DNA of 64,000 nucleotides from Flaccisagitta enflata (Eukaryota; Chaetognatha; Sagittoidea; Aphragmophora): positions 10,168,001 to 10,232,000 of the forward strand of contig OZ231128.1 in the NCBI GenBank assembly GCA_965153355.1, read 5' to 3'. The translations under genes and the position numbers were made by a program. Below the pieces are notes generated by a model, which worked only from the letters and a program-made list of their open reading frames with translations, was not told the origin of the DNA and searched no databases. Positions 38,704 to 60,340 of this stretch are shown in pieces. Position 1 is the first letter of the stretch. Every line of letters starts with the position of its first letter.

Positions 38704-41700
38704 ATGGATTTCTCCGAGCCATTCAAGCTAACTTCTCGACAATCAACTTCTTCTCCGCAATGTCGTGGAGCGGAACACCCACTCGTCAAATACTCTCCGA
38801 ATGGCAAATTTGTCGCCAATGCCGTCCAATTCCGTCTCATCATTAGAGATGCCCTTGACACGCTACAGGTGGAAATCTTACAAATAAAATTTCATGAAAA
38901 TAACTCGCTCAATCATGTACTTAGTCACTTGAATTTCTCGCTCTTAATTCATCATTATAGAACTAGACCGATGAATCAACAATAAATAACATGGACAACA
39001 TGATTTTTTGTCATATTTGTATTTATTTTTGTGATGGTTTACATTTCTTCCATCTCCCGTCCAGATCACCCAATTATTCACTTGTCTGGATGCGATTGCG
39101 AGTTTTTCGTGGTCACCCGACTCCGCGCTTATTATGTGTCTCATGCCGAAAAGAGCGCTTATACAGATTTGGTCAATGGAACAGCCAGAATGGTAAGGAG
39201 GGGCCCTAATTATTTCTGTTTGTCTTGAACATCTGGAGTAGGACTTCCCGGAGCGGAAAGCTCAGGGACGGGGGCGCCTCGAATGGTGAATCTTCGCAAT
39301 TGCTGATAATCTTGGCCGGCGGAACGCCCCTTACTGTACTGTAAGTATGGGAAATTTGCACTTCTCGAAGTGGTAAAAACAAATACAGGGTCTTTAAATC
39401 GGATTGACTTTTTGTAAACCTTTATAACTTGAAAACTATTGGGAGAATAGTCTTCAAATTTTCAGTGTATGTTGGTAGTAAGCGACGGTTTTGTTATGCC
39501 AAATCTCAATATTGAGCTCTCAAGTATTGGCGTTCAGCATAACATTGATTAAACTACCATTTTCTATGTCTTATCATTTTCTATGGTGACATTTTTGGTT
39601 TGGAAACCTGGAAAAATCACCTCAAATATTTTCACCCCCCCCAAAAAAAATATCAAATTTTCAAGCAAAACTAAGACAAGTAAAACTTAGAAACAATTAT
39701 TTATCATCTTAGATTTTAGGTCAATTTTCTATAGACGTAGCAAGCAAAAAGTAACAATCTCTTTCAAAAAGAAATATCAAAAGTTGATTTGGCCCACAAA
39801 ATTGTAGTTTTTTTCAATGTTATGCTGACTAAAAACTCTTATAAACACAACATTGAGTTTTGTCATGTAGCATATTTCCTACATACACTGAAAATTTGAA
39901 GACTTTTCTCCCGGCCAGGAATCTCAATGGAGAAAATCTCAATTCTAAGGGTTATGAAAAAAAAAAAGGACCCATCCCAGATTTTTGCACAGGGGACCTA
40001 AAAAGGCTGTAGAACAAGATTCTGATGTTCATTTTGACCTAACTTGAGCCAAATAAAAAAGAAACGGGTTTTAGTGCAAAAAACAGCTATTTTTCTTACA
40101 AAAATGGCATTAAATTAAATATTTTGGCCCTTTTTTTTGCAGAAACATAAAGTATCAATAGTAATTGATATTTGAGTGATTGTAGAACAATTTTTAATAG
40201 GTCTATGAGGTTCAAAAATAGCATTAAAATGCTCAAAAATGAAGAAATGACCTAAGAATTAAAAAATCATCAAAACTGATGATTTGGAACAGTTTCTTAA
40301 GGAAAAATATGCTGTCAGTATGAATTTCATCGATTTACTTAAAAAAACATGGCCAAGATAAGCGAAAAACGCAAAACCGCAATATGCAAATGAGATCCAA
40401 ATGCGATTTTTGCAAAAAAATGGCAAAACATGTTTTTTCTTTTTATAGAAGCTAAACACAATAAAATATTGAGTACTTACCTTTCCAAAGCCATTTTTTG
40501 CAAAAACCGCACTTTGACCTCATTTGCATATTGCGGTTTTGCGTTTTTCGCTTATCACGGCTATGTTTTTTTAAGTAAATCGATGAAATTCATACTGACA
40601 GCATATTTTACCCTAAGAAACTGTTCCAAAACATCAGTTTTGACAATTTTTTAATTTTTAGGTCATTTCTTCATTTTTGAGCATTTTAATGCTATTTTTG
40701 AACCTCATAGACCGATTCAAAATTGTTCTAGAGTCACTCAAATATCAATTACTATTGGGACTTTATGTTTCTGTAAAAAAAAAGTCAAAAAAATTTCATT
40801 TAATACTATTTTTTTAGGAAAAATAGCCGTTTTTTGCAATAAAAACCGTTTCTTTTTTTTTTGGCTCAAGTCAGGTCTAAATGAACATCAGAATCTTGTT
40901 CTACAGCCTTTTTAGGTCCCCTGTGCAAAAATCTGGGATGGGTCCATTTTTTTTTTTTTTAAGAATTTTGCAAGTGAGACTTCTGGCCTCCCGATAGCTT
41001 TCAAGTTATAAAGGTTTACTAAAAGTCAAACCGATTTAAAGACGGTGTAGATAAGCTCTAAATAATAATTTAGTAAATATGCCTACATTTGTCATTAATT
41101 TCAGGAGTTGCAAAATCGACGAAGGTTCAGGGGGTTTGAAGTGGGCGATGTGGACGCCGGATTCGGTCCACGTGTTGTCCGCCGCTGATTTTGATGTGCG
41201 CCTGACAGTTTGGTCTCTCACTTCCAAAGCCGTGGCGTATGTCAAACACCTCTCCAAATCAGGCGCCGATGGACTTGCCTTTTCCGGTAAAGCCGCCGTT
41301 AATGGTGATCAGTCTTGTTGATCACCAATCTAAAGTTCTTTCTTTCTCTAGCATACCTCCTCTTGACCTAATCTCTCCTCCCTCCTTTTTGGGCAAAGGC
41401 CTCGAAGACGCGTACATTCCATTTATAACTCACATCAATGATTCGGATGACATTTGAACCCTGATTCTGGGATGCTAGTCTTTGAGAAAAGGAATGCTCA
41501 AGTTCTTGTCTCAATGCTTAAATCCCGGCCTCGAGGCAAAAAATCTCATTGCTTAAATGCTCAAGTATCAGTCTCGAGGCTGCAATCAGTGTCAGGAATT
41601 CAATCCGGGGCTTCAGATTTTGGCATTGAGGCTTAAATGTCTTGTTGCGTACAGTATGTCATTGATTCGGAGTACTGGTTATCGCCTAAAGTTGTGACTA

Positions 41701-44700
41701 TATTCTATATTTCTCTTTCCTCGATAGTCGACGGCCGTTACATGGCGTTCGCCGAGCGCCGTGATTGCAAAGACGCTCTCTCCGTGTTCGACTTGTCCTC
41801 ATGGAGCCTGGCGAAGCACTTTTCTTTGCCGACGCGCGAGTTGGCAGGCGTCGTGTGGAAGCCGAGCGCTCGAGAGCACGTTGTCGCCGTCTGGGAGTCT
41901 TTCTTCTTCGGTTTCGACGTGGCCCTGTTCGCTTTGAGTGGCGATCTTCTCGGAAGATTTACTCACGACGAATTTGTTAACTCTTTAGTGCAGAAAAATC
42001 GCATCACATCGCTCGGGGCTGGAATGGTGAGCGTTGGATTTGTGTGGTGTTGAATATTTTTAGTCGCGTGCTACGCGACTCTATAAGCCACTTTTCGGTC
42101 CGTCCGTCGGTCCGTCGATCTGTCCATCACAAAGTTGTTTGAAAGGCTTTTTATCGCGTTTTTCATGCCTCTGAATAGTGGAGAAGCTTGCAGCAGTAAA
42201 AAGCTGTTTAATTTAAAACTTTAAAACTATAAAACGAAAAATCGCTTGTCTGTCTGTCTGCTTGTCTGTTATTGAAAGTGCCGACACACGCGACTTAGGT
42301 CTAATGACCTTGTTAACTTTATCTCAACCATTATCTGTACCCTACTGATTTTCTTCATGAGTAAGTGTAGCTTTGCTTTTATAGCTTTGGCCTTGGTGCC
42401 TGTTCATTCGATTGCTTTGCCGTCATTGTTATGTCTTTTCTCTCCCCCCCCCCTCCTTGAATCCCTTGCCTGTGACCCCGATGGGGACGATGTCCTGTAG
42501 AACACAGGGGGACTTTTGTTCGTTTGTCCGTCTGTTTGTGCAGATTTGAGCCTCGAGGCTGGGATTTGAGCCTCCAGGGCAACGGGTATCGCTGACCACA
42601 TATTGCCTTTTGGCGACTGGTTTTGCATCTTTCCCCTCCTCACTCTCATTTGACATCACATCATGATGCGATGTGATCTTTTCGATCTTTTTACCCCGAT
42701 TGAATTTTTTGATTGGCGCCCCCCCCCCCCGGCCTCGCGCTTTCCTGTTCCCCTTCATCCTTTTTAGGTGCGCTTTTCTCCGTGTGGTCAACTCGCTGCG
42801 GCGGGATCGTCGGATCCACGCCTCACTTCCGTCGTGCTTCTAAATTCCCTGACGTGGAAACGCATTGTGGAATTTCCGATGACCTCGTCGATTTTCGTCG
42901 GCAGCGCCTCAACGGCGCCCTCAGTCGACAAGAAAAAGAACAACAATAACAACAACAAACATTCAGACGACGTCGTCACTCATCCCGCCGTCGTCGTTTA
43001 CAAAGAAGTTGTCAAGTATGATGTCATCATAGCACCGAGCTAAAATTTAGCTAATTTAGGCCCAACTGCGTGTTTGGCCATATGGGATTCAGTTGATTGA
43101 CCATGCCATCTCACAGTCCATCAAATCCCACCCTGATGGGAAAAATACACCTAACGCCACTTTATCCCACTCCACCCACCTACACAGTCCATCAAATCCC
43201 ACCCTGATGGGAAAAATACACCTAACGCCACTTTATCCCACTCCACCCACCTACACAGTCCATCAAATCCCATCCTGATGGGAAAAATACACCTAACGCC
43301 ACTTTATCCCACTCCACCCACCTACACAGTCCATCAAATCCCACCCTGATGGGAAAAATACACCTAACGCCACTTTATCCCACTCCACCCACCTACACAG
43401 TCCATCAAATCCCACCCTGATGGGAAAAAAACACCTAACGCCACTTTATCCCACTCCACCCACCTACACAGTCCATCAAATCCCACCCTGATGGGAAAAA
43501 TACACCTAACGCCACTTTATCCCACTCCACCCACCTACACAGTCCATCAAATCCCACCCTGATGGGAAAAATACACCTAACGCCACTTTATCCCACTCCA
43601 CCCACCTACACAGTCCATCAAATCCCACTCCTTGATGGGAAAAATACACCTAACGCCACTTTATCACACTCCACCCACCTACACAGCCCATCAAATCCCA
43701 CCCTGATGGGAAAAATACACCTAACGCCACTTTATCCCACTCCACCCACCTACACAGTCCATCAAATCCCACCCTGATGGGAAAAATACACCTAACGCCA
43801 CTTTATCCCACTCCACCCACGTACACAGTCCATCAAATCCCACCCTGATGGGAAAAATACACCTAACGCCACTTTATCCCACTCCACCCACCTACACAGT
43901 CCATCAAATCCCACCCTGATGGGAAAAATACACCTAACGCCACTTTATCCCACTCCACCCACCTACACAGTCCATCAAATCCCACCCTGATGGGAAAAAT
44001 ACACCTAACGCCACTTTATCCCACTCCACCCACCTACACAGTCCATCAAATCCCACCCTGATGGGAAAAATACACCTAACGCCACTTTATCCCACTCCAC
44101 CCACCTACACAGTCCATTTAATCCCATCCTGATGGGAAAAATACACCTAACGCCACTTTATCCCACTCCACCCACCTACACAGTCCATCAAATCCCACCC
44201 TGATGGGAAAAATACACCTAACGCCACTTTATCCCACTCCACCCACCTACACAGTCCATCAAATCCCACCCTGATGGGAAAAATACACCTAACGCCACTT
44301 TATCCCACTCCACCCACCTACACAGTCCATCAAATCCCACCCTGATGGGAAAAATACACCTAACGCCACTTTATCCCACTCCACCCACCTATATCTTGGG
44401 CGTGTTGGAAATTTCCAAAGGTGTAATGATAAGTTAGCATAGGTTGTTATCATAGCACCTAACGAGTTTAGGCCCAGCTGCGCGTTCGGTATATAGGCCT
44501 CAATTGATTGATCTTGCCATCTTAGTATTGGAAATTTCACAAGGCTCAATGATAAATTAGCGTGGAATAAGCGAAGACGCCATACATTCTGCAGAATCTG
44601 CACTGCCCATCTTACCCAGGAAAGTGCCGATCGCCTTGGATAATCGTCATCCTCTGGCCTCGACGGAAGTCGCGTCGTTGGGAACTCTGTACGCCGACAG

Positions 44701-45611
44701 AAGTCGATACGAGACCACTACCTCAGGTCACGTGACCATGCCGTCTTTGAGTTTCGATCCTGACAAAGTCCTTCCGACTCCACTCGTTAACCTTCAATTC
44801 AGCGCCGACTCAGCGTACATCGCTTCATACTCGGAGACCTTACCCAACGCCATCTGGATTTGGGACGTTGCGAGGTATAAGCCATATACACTAGCTTTTC
44901 ATGACATGACTTTCAGAAAAGCCGTATGTTTACGTCAATATATATCACACGCTTTGATTTGCGTTTTATTTTAGCCTTCGCCTGATTGCGGTTCTAATTC
45001 AAGCTTCTCCGGTGAAGAACTACGTTTGGGCGCCGTCTGCTGCCTCAAATCCGCGACTGGCAATTGTTACCGGAAATCAAAATCTTTATATGTGGACCAT
45101 CAATGGAGCGCTGTCCGTACAGGTTGGATGGGTGAATCAACGAATGAGTTACTGTATAAATGAATTTGAAAAGCTATTGAATCAAAATTTCTTTTGTAGT
45201 AAGTAGAACTAGCTCATCAGCAATGACTATTTGAATAAATAAAAAGAAAGAGTTTAATGTTAACATTGATGAATGTTTTGAAAATGAATGAAAGACTTTG
45301 TGAATGACTCTGTGAATGACTTTGTGAATGACTTTGTGAATGAATGAATGACTTGATGACTAAGTGATTTAACGTTATGAATGCATTTGCTTTTGTGAAT
45401 AATTGAATAATTGAATAAATGAAACACAGATTTTCTTTTCCTACAACTCTAGGTTCCGTGCGATGTTGCAATGGACATTTGTAATGTGAGTTGGTCATCG
45501 GATGGGGGATCTATCGCTCTCATTGGTCGCGATGCATTCTGCCTGTGCTTCTGTCGAGAACAAGGCGCAGATACAACAATGGCTATCGGGAAAAGCGTCG
45601 GTGACGGATGA
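38704..45611 (+). CDS. WRAP73: WRAP73 (WDR8), WD-repeat centrosome protein
   Basis: Eight exons with consistent phases, 527 residues: 38704-38868, 39065-39192, 41105-41286, 41728-42026, 42768-43015, 44620-44874, 44975-45122, 45453-45611. WRAP73 is a WD40 protein that works with SSX2IP/Msd1 in anchoring microtubules at centrosomes and spindle poles and in ciliogenesis. Signature segments are [90 protein letters not shown] and GRDAFCLCF, in the family order. Human WRAP73 is 460 residues; the extra length is in loops, including a Lys/Asn-rich insert at the end of exon 5 and a longer N-terminal loop. Introns carry large repeats. Identification is secure. Confidence 0.93.
39386..41047. mobile_element. 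Giant inverted-repeat element in WRAP73 intron 2 (1662 bp)
   Basis: Outer TIRs TCTTTAAATCGG..TTTGAC.TT.GTAAACC (39390-39440 and its inverse at 40990-41045) with TA flanks. A second pair of arms of about 465 bp (39967-40430 and 40480-40948) is over 85% identical by eye and separated by only about 50 bases. The two arms encode almost the same meaningless frame on opposite strands. It fills 87% of the intron. Confidence 0.9.
42057..42316 (+). repeat. Family B element in WRAP73 intron 4
   Basis: TTTTTAGTCGCGTGCTACGC hairpin, CTCTATAAGCCAC, (GTCCGTCG)n, CACAAAGTTGTTTGAAAGG, (TGTC)n, then GACACACGCGACTTAGGTC and CTTGTT. Closely related to 50426-50713. Confidence 0.8.
42462..42640 (+). repeat. Family A element, rearranged
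   Basis: CGATGTCCTGTAGAACACAG arm, then two TTTGAGCCTCGAGGCTGGGA units, then GGGCAACGGGTATCGCTGAC tail. In the same intron as the family B element above. Confidence 0.7.
43022..44566. repeat. Larger repeat framing the 71-bp array
   Basis: Sequence left of the array (43022-43111; ATAGCACC, TTTAGGCCCAACTGCG, TTGATTGACCATGCCATCT) recurs right of it at 44450-44525 in diverged form. Another block, GGAAATTTCCAAAGGTGTAA at 44407, recurs at 44529. Confidence 0.6.
43112..44391. repeat. 71-bp minisatellite, 18 copies
   Basis: Eighteen head-to-tail units, starting CACAGTCCATCAAATCCCAC and ending CTCCACCCACCTA, almost uniform: one unit has a two-base insertion, and a few carry single changes. Each unit has the small palindrome CCCACCCTGATGGG or CCCATCCTGATGGG. 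Lies in WRAP73 intron 5. Confidence 0.98.
45285..45350. repeat. GAATGACTTTGT repeat
   Basis: About five 12-bp units in WRAP73 intron 7. Confidence 0.8.
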
Positions 45612-45816
45612 CAACTCGGTGCAACGCGCGGCGGTCATACTAACCGTCCTTAAACTTATCAACCTCAACGCGGAGCTGTCGCGGCGTGCCCTTTGAGTTG
45701 CCTTTGGCTTACCGTTGTTGCGTGGATTGTGAAACATGTTAAGAATGCTCCTCATTGCGTCCGGCGTGGATCGTCGGGGAAATTGTTGAATGCATTCTGG
45801 GAAAAAAAAGATCGCA

Positions 45817-46013
45817 TACACGGCCACCCATGTCGCGTGTGGGTGGGCAGGTGCAGTGAAAAAAATAAGCGTAGTGTTACGAACCGATGGATGCATGGAT
45901 GGACGGACGGACAGATGGAAGCAAGGACGGACGGATGGAGGGATGGACAGATGGACCGATATAGCGAGTAAGAGTCGCATACGCACGACTGAAAACAAGG
46001 CCGAATATATGAA
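45817..46013 (-). repeat. Family B element
   Basis: ACGGCCACCCATGTCGCGTG, GGGTGGGCAGGTGCAGTG, (GGAC)n repeats, then GAGTCGCATACGCACGACT and AACAAGGCC. Confidence 0.7.
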
Positions 46014-46019
46014 TGCATT

Positions 46020-46187
46020 CATGCTTCTCAAGTTGTTTGTGGTTGGGCAGGGGTAATGATAGGCGAAGAACAAATATTTTGACAGGGGTAGTAATGATAA
46101 ACTCGCTTGTTACTACTGAAGAAGAGGTGTTCCAGACGGACAGACTGAGCGACATGGTTGTTAAGTCGTGTGCACGGGACTAAAAAA
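46020..46187 (-). repeat. Family B element, diverged
   Basis: TGGTTGGGCAGGGGTAATGA, ACGGACAGACTGAGCGAC, then AAGTCGTGTGCACGGGACT and AAAAAAA. Directly follows the previous copy. Confidence 0.6.
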
Positions 46188-47379
46188 ATAGTCCAATTAG
46201 ATGTTTGATGCATTAATTGGAAATGAGATGAGCTCTGCGCACATTCCAATTTTTCTTGCTACTTCTCTACACTACTTGTTCTACAATTAACAATTTGACA
46301 AGTTCATCAACCTCATTAGCTGAATTGTTTTCATCCTTGACTCCTTGTTCACCTGTTGAAATGTCAGTTCTAAATGATTAACAAAAACTTATGACATATG
46401 ATACGATCATTACTCGTAAAGTGTTTATCGGTCGTTAATAGTCTATCTGCATTTATGTACAGCCCCTGCACCACTAAAGTTGTGCCTACTGCCCTGGTAT
46501 TTCAGTATCACTCATCAGGCATAGCGCCAAGTTATGTCATTCATTGCTTGAGTAACTGTTAGATGATAGATGGAGAAGTCTACTGAATTAAATCGACATA
46601 GCTCAGTGTGTGTTGGAGAATGTTAGCTCTGTTCCCTTAATTGCGGACACGCAACTTTGAGATGCTGTGTGTGTGTAGGTGTGCAGGGAGGGGACGTGGG
46701 GTGTGGATGGGGGTTGGACGCCCCTGCCCAGTGCCCACTCGTAAGCGACGTCACTTGTTTTCACTACTTTCTCTTTTCTCCGTTACCAGACAAAGGAGCA
46801 ATTCTCATATGACCTAACATTCCAAGACAGTCATTGGCTGAATGAACCTTTGGTGTCGACATCATCTGTTCTGGAAAATGGAAGGTCGGAGAAAGATCTT
46901 CCTTGTATTTCAGAGTAATATTGTTAATACCCGTTTGTTGTGTGATTGCGGGGCTGTTTGCCACGTCTCTGGACGCTATTTTCATACTCAAACACACATG
47001 CGATGATTACTTTCAGGGAAATTGCAATAGCGTTCTTTTAAACAGTAGGAATTTCTTCATTAAGTGAAAAAAACATAATATCACAATGCCCTTATTTAAC
47101 TGCAATTCCACTTCAAATGTTTTGCTATAGGTCCTGCTCAAAATATACGTTTTAATTGATTGGGTTGGATGTGTAGCCACCGACCTCTTTAGTGCCACAA
47201 CCCATTGAATCGCAGGAAATATTACACAATATGATGAAAGGTTCAGTAAAATCAATTCTTTCCTACTTTTACATGAAGAAAGCAATAAAGCCTAAAATTA
47301 CAAACTATCTCCTTAGTTATTCTAAGTGGATAAACACTATCATAACTCTATATGGTATGCAAAGAATGGGTTGGCCTCC

Positions 47380-47910
47380 TGCCTCCTGCCTCCTTGGGCT
47401 GCAGCCCCGAAGGGGTCGATGACCTATGCTTTCACACATATGCGGAATTTTCTCCTCTTCCTTTGTACCCCCCCCTCCCCCAACCTCCAGGTCCATATCC
47501 CAGCCTCGAGGCCCATATCCCAGCCTCGAGGCCCATATCCCAGTCTTTAGGCCCATATCTCAGTCTTGAGGCCCAAATCCCATTCTTGAGGCCCAAATCC
47601 CATTCTTGAGGCCCAAATCCCATTCTTGAGGCCCAAATCCCAGTCTTGATGCCCAAATCCCAACCTCAAGGCTAAAATTCCAGCCTCAAGGGATTTGGGC
47701 CTCAAGATTGGGATTTGGGCCTCGAGGCTGGGATATGGACTTGGAGGTTGGGGGGAGGGGGGGTGCGGAGGAGGAAAAGGAGGAGGAGAAAATTCCCCAT
47801 ATGTGTGAAAGCCCTTTGGGGCCGTTGCCCTGCTCCCTCCCTCAACCACCATCATAACTTAAGCAGGGCACGGGTACCGCTGACCATCTAACGCTTTTGC
47901 GACTATTTAA
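47380..47910. repeat. Foldback element, family A (CATATG subfamily)
   Basis: Arms at 47396-47457 and 47776-47830 share GCTTTCACACATATG and GGAATTTTC. The loop is 20-bp units like CAGTCTTGAGGCCCAAATCC that flip orientation near 47690, so the loop is itself an inverted array. The right tail is AGCAGGGCACGGGTACCGCT. Confidence 0.8.
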
Positions 47911-47982
47911 CCTTTTCGTGTGACAGTGCTTCCTTTATCACATAATCAGGACGCGTTTCTAGTCGCAGACAATCGCGTTTTT

Positions 47983-48090
47983 AACGGGCCACTCGGTCGT
48001 TCGCTCACTCGCTCCACAGTGCTTCATTGGTTTGGTCTGTCTATGGGCTCGCTCACTTCGCTCACTCCTTTGCAGCACGGTTGTAATTCA
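47983..48090 (+). repeat. CTCACT-rich dispersed repeat, copy 2
   Basis: GGGCCACTCGGTCGTTCGCT, CACTCGCTCCACAGTGCTTC, then GCTCGCTCACTTCGCTCACT, matching the order at 2768-2915. Confidence 0.6.
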
Positions 48091-48435
48091 TATATGTGTT
48101 CATGCTGTGAACGCGTTTTGTGGAAACGCACTAGTTTTTTTTTCTTCATAAGAAAAACGCCCTCAAACGGCTTTGGTTGCGGGCGTCTGTCCTTCTAATC
48201 GCGTTGTTGTTTCGAGTTCTCGGTCCTTTCATTCCACCCTCTACATTTCAGTGATTCAGGAATCTCCTAGAAGAATGCCAAGTTTGAGGTGGCGTTAGAC
48301 GCTTCATTTAACTCGAATTGAATAAAAAAGAAATTTTCGAGACTTTATGATTGGCTTTGTAGCAGAAAAGGGACAGAAGTTGGGCGCTGGTTTTACTTGT
48401 ACGTGAATAAAACTTTAAGACTGTGAAATAAGACA

Positions 48436-58192
<9,757 letters not shown>

Positions 58193-58274
58193 TGTCATAC
58201 TTTTCATTCTCGACCATCTTGCTACGTTCTTTGTACGGTCTCTCTCCCTTTATTTTTCTCCTCTTTGCACTTTC

Positions 58275-58560
58275 CCTCGTTTCCTCTCTCTCTCTCTCTT
58301 TCTCTTTTTCTCTTTCTCTTTCTCTTTCTCTTTCTCTTTCTCTCTCTCTCTCTCTCTCTCAATGCCTGAAAAAAAAGAGAGCATGCCAAGAAGTGGTGGT
58401 GGTGGTGCGTGGTGGTGGTGCATGGTGGTGGTGGTGGTGCGTGGTGGTGGTGGTCTCTCTCTCTCTCTCTCTCTCTCTCCCCCTTCTCTCTCTCTCCCCC
58501 CCCTCTCTCTCCCCCCTTTCTCTCTCCCCCCCCTTTCTCTCTCTCCCTCCTACTCTCTCC
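58275..58560. repeat. (TC)n / (GGT)n low-complexity tract
   Basis: CTCTTT and CTCT repeats, then GTGGTGGTG, then CTCTCTCCCCCC. Confidence 0.93.
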
Positions 58561-59227
58561 CTGTGATCTTTTTCCCTCCCCATTTGCCCCATCATCCCCG
58601 TCTCTGGTGATCGACACACTCACTGGAGAAATGTCTCCATGTTACTAAATAGGAAACACCTTTAGACCCGTTACTATCATCCAAATAATCTACGAGAGAT
58701 TTGCTCGCCAAAACGGTTTTAGCAGCGTTTAGGAAGGAAATGACGTTCCATTTTCAGCTGGCACAATTGCTCTAACTTTGGACGGGTTCTTGCAAAATTA
58801 TTAGGAGCAATCATTGGGTTGATAATTTCTGTTCTGTATTTTATATTCGTGGATAATATTGAGGATTCTGCGCAGATGGTTTGGAAGTTGGTGGGAAGTA
58901 TGATCACTTTTCCGTGCGCAAGTTTAAGTTCTTGAATTCAGTACTGATATTTCACTTTTCTAAAGGGTATTTCAGTTTTCAAAGAGGTAAATTTCATTTT
59001 TCTAAGTGGTATTTAGTTTAAACGATGGAAAAATTTTAGATTCAGGGCGAAGTTGAGCAATTTTCATCATATTCCCGCTGATACAGCCAAATACTCCCTG
59101 ATAAAAAAGGGATTACCTGTCTTATCAAGTCTGCGATTAGTAACTATCCAATCAGTGAATGACTCGTTCTGCATACAGTACCAAGGTTAACAACAGAGTA
59201 TGTTACTATGTACCGAACTTTTTAAGG

Positions 59228-59506
59228 CGCGGCGTGTATAAAGTTGAGTACAAAATCAAAGGGATGGGGAAGAAAATCTAAGGGTGGAAAAGAAGAGAAA
59301 ACTAAATTTGAGAAGATTTTGCACTTTTGGCAGTTCCAAATCATAGTATCTGATTACTACATAACTATTTTACATTATGCTGACCATATTCAAACTAGAT
59401 ATACACTCTATGGGGTAGAAAAAAATTATTGTTTTAACTGGGCGGGGAAGGAAATCATAGACTGGGGGGGAAGAAATTGAAAGCCGCTCAACTTCATACA
59501 CTCCTG
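59228..59506. mobile_element. Family F TIR element, copy 2
   Basis: GTGTATAAAGTTGAGTACAA at left; CCGCTCAACTTCATACACTC at right. Interior AGTATCTGATTACTAC and GGGAAGGAAATCATAG match copy 1. Confidence 0.75.
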
Positions 59507-60340
59507 AACATTTTCCCCTTTTAACTGCTTTTTGCTTCTCACGATTGAATGAGTTTTTTTTTCCTCTCCTATCTTGTTTTTTGTCTCGATTTTGTACTTT
59601 TCTTTCTCAACCAGTGTCATTCCTCGAGTCGAGGGTAATTACGAAAACTGTCTCCCTCCCACTGCGTTCCTTCTCTTTCTCTCAAGCAATTAGGTGGCTC
59701 ACAAGACCAACCGAAAAAAAAAGGAATATCTGATTGAGCTCGCCTTGCATCGGTTTCAACTAGTCTTTTCTTTCTCTCCAGACAATTATTTATTCTTGAT
59801 TGCATCTTCTCGTCAATTGTTGGGAGAGAGATGTCACTTATGGAGTGTCACACAAGAGGAAGGAAAACAATGTCCCAGAATAGACTAAGACCAGAGTAGG
59901 TCTACCTTGAATGACATGGGACCGCGTAACTAGCAACGTAGGACCGATCCTCGTTCACTTGCGATATTTGAGCCATATTTGTATTCGCCATTCGCGGAAA
60001 ACTGTGTAATTTCCCTCATCATTTTAGTAATTCTACTGTTCTTGTTGCCTACGTGTATTTTTTCTCCCTCCTGAAATAAAGCGATATTTCAAAAAAAAAA
60101 AAAGAAAAAAAATATAAAACATTCTACGGCTTCTCTTCATATTCTACTGGATTTCTAATGAAGGGGCACATGTAGATGAGCTAGCGATAGTATGGTATGG
60201 GATAGTTTACAGCCGGCAGCCTGTACAGGCTGTAATCTGAATATTTTCTCTCTTCTGAATATTTTCAAATTTGAGGCCTGGAGTGCGGATTTGAGGGCTG
60301 ATTTGAGGTCGTGAGGGAAGATATGAGGTCTGGGGAGCTG

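Larger units (their letters stand above)
45612..48435. other. Intergenic between WRAP73 and Ariadne-1
   Basis: Holds two family B elements, a family A foldback and a CTCACT repeat (listed separately). 46190-47375 has a solitary AATTGCGGACACGCAACTTT at about 46638 and otherwise nothing I can assign. Confidence 0.6.
58193..60110. other. Ariadne-1 3' flank / possible 3' UTR
   Basis: TC/CCCTCTC and GTGGTG repeats at 58275-58560 and a family F element at 59228. At 60074 AATAAA is followed 12 bases later by a genomic A-run (60091-60110), the pattern of a transcript 3' end or a retroposed tail. No other coding signal. Confidence 0.5.

Noticed and set aside
38241-38704. Derlin-WRAP73 operon.
   Set aside because: Same strand and 462 bp apart, but a polyadenylation signal lies between and no trans-splicing evidence can be read from genomic DNA.
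40259-40654. Two similar frames on opposite strands as a divergent gene pair.
   Set aside because: They are the two arms of one inverted repeat.
43112-44391. CRISPR-like regular array.
   Set aside because: The whole 71-bp unit repeats without variable spacers, and the host is an animal genome.
45752-46056. PSVRPSV/WTDGQMD-type frames near several repeats.
   Set aside because: They are translations of (GTCC)n/(GGAC)n tracts in family B elements.
60074-60110. Retrogene marked by AATAAA plus poly-A.
   Set aside because: No upstream coding sequence; more likely a transcript 3' end or a chance A-run.
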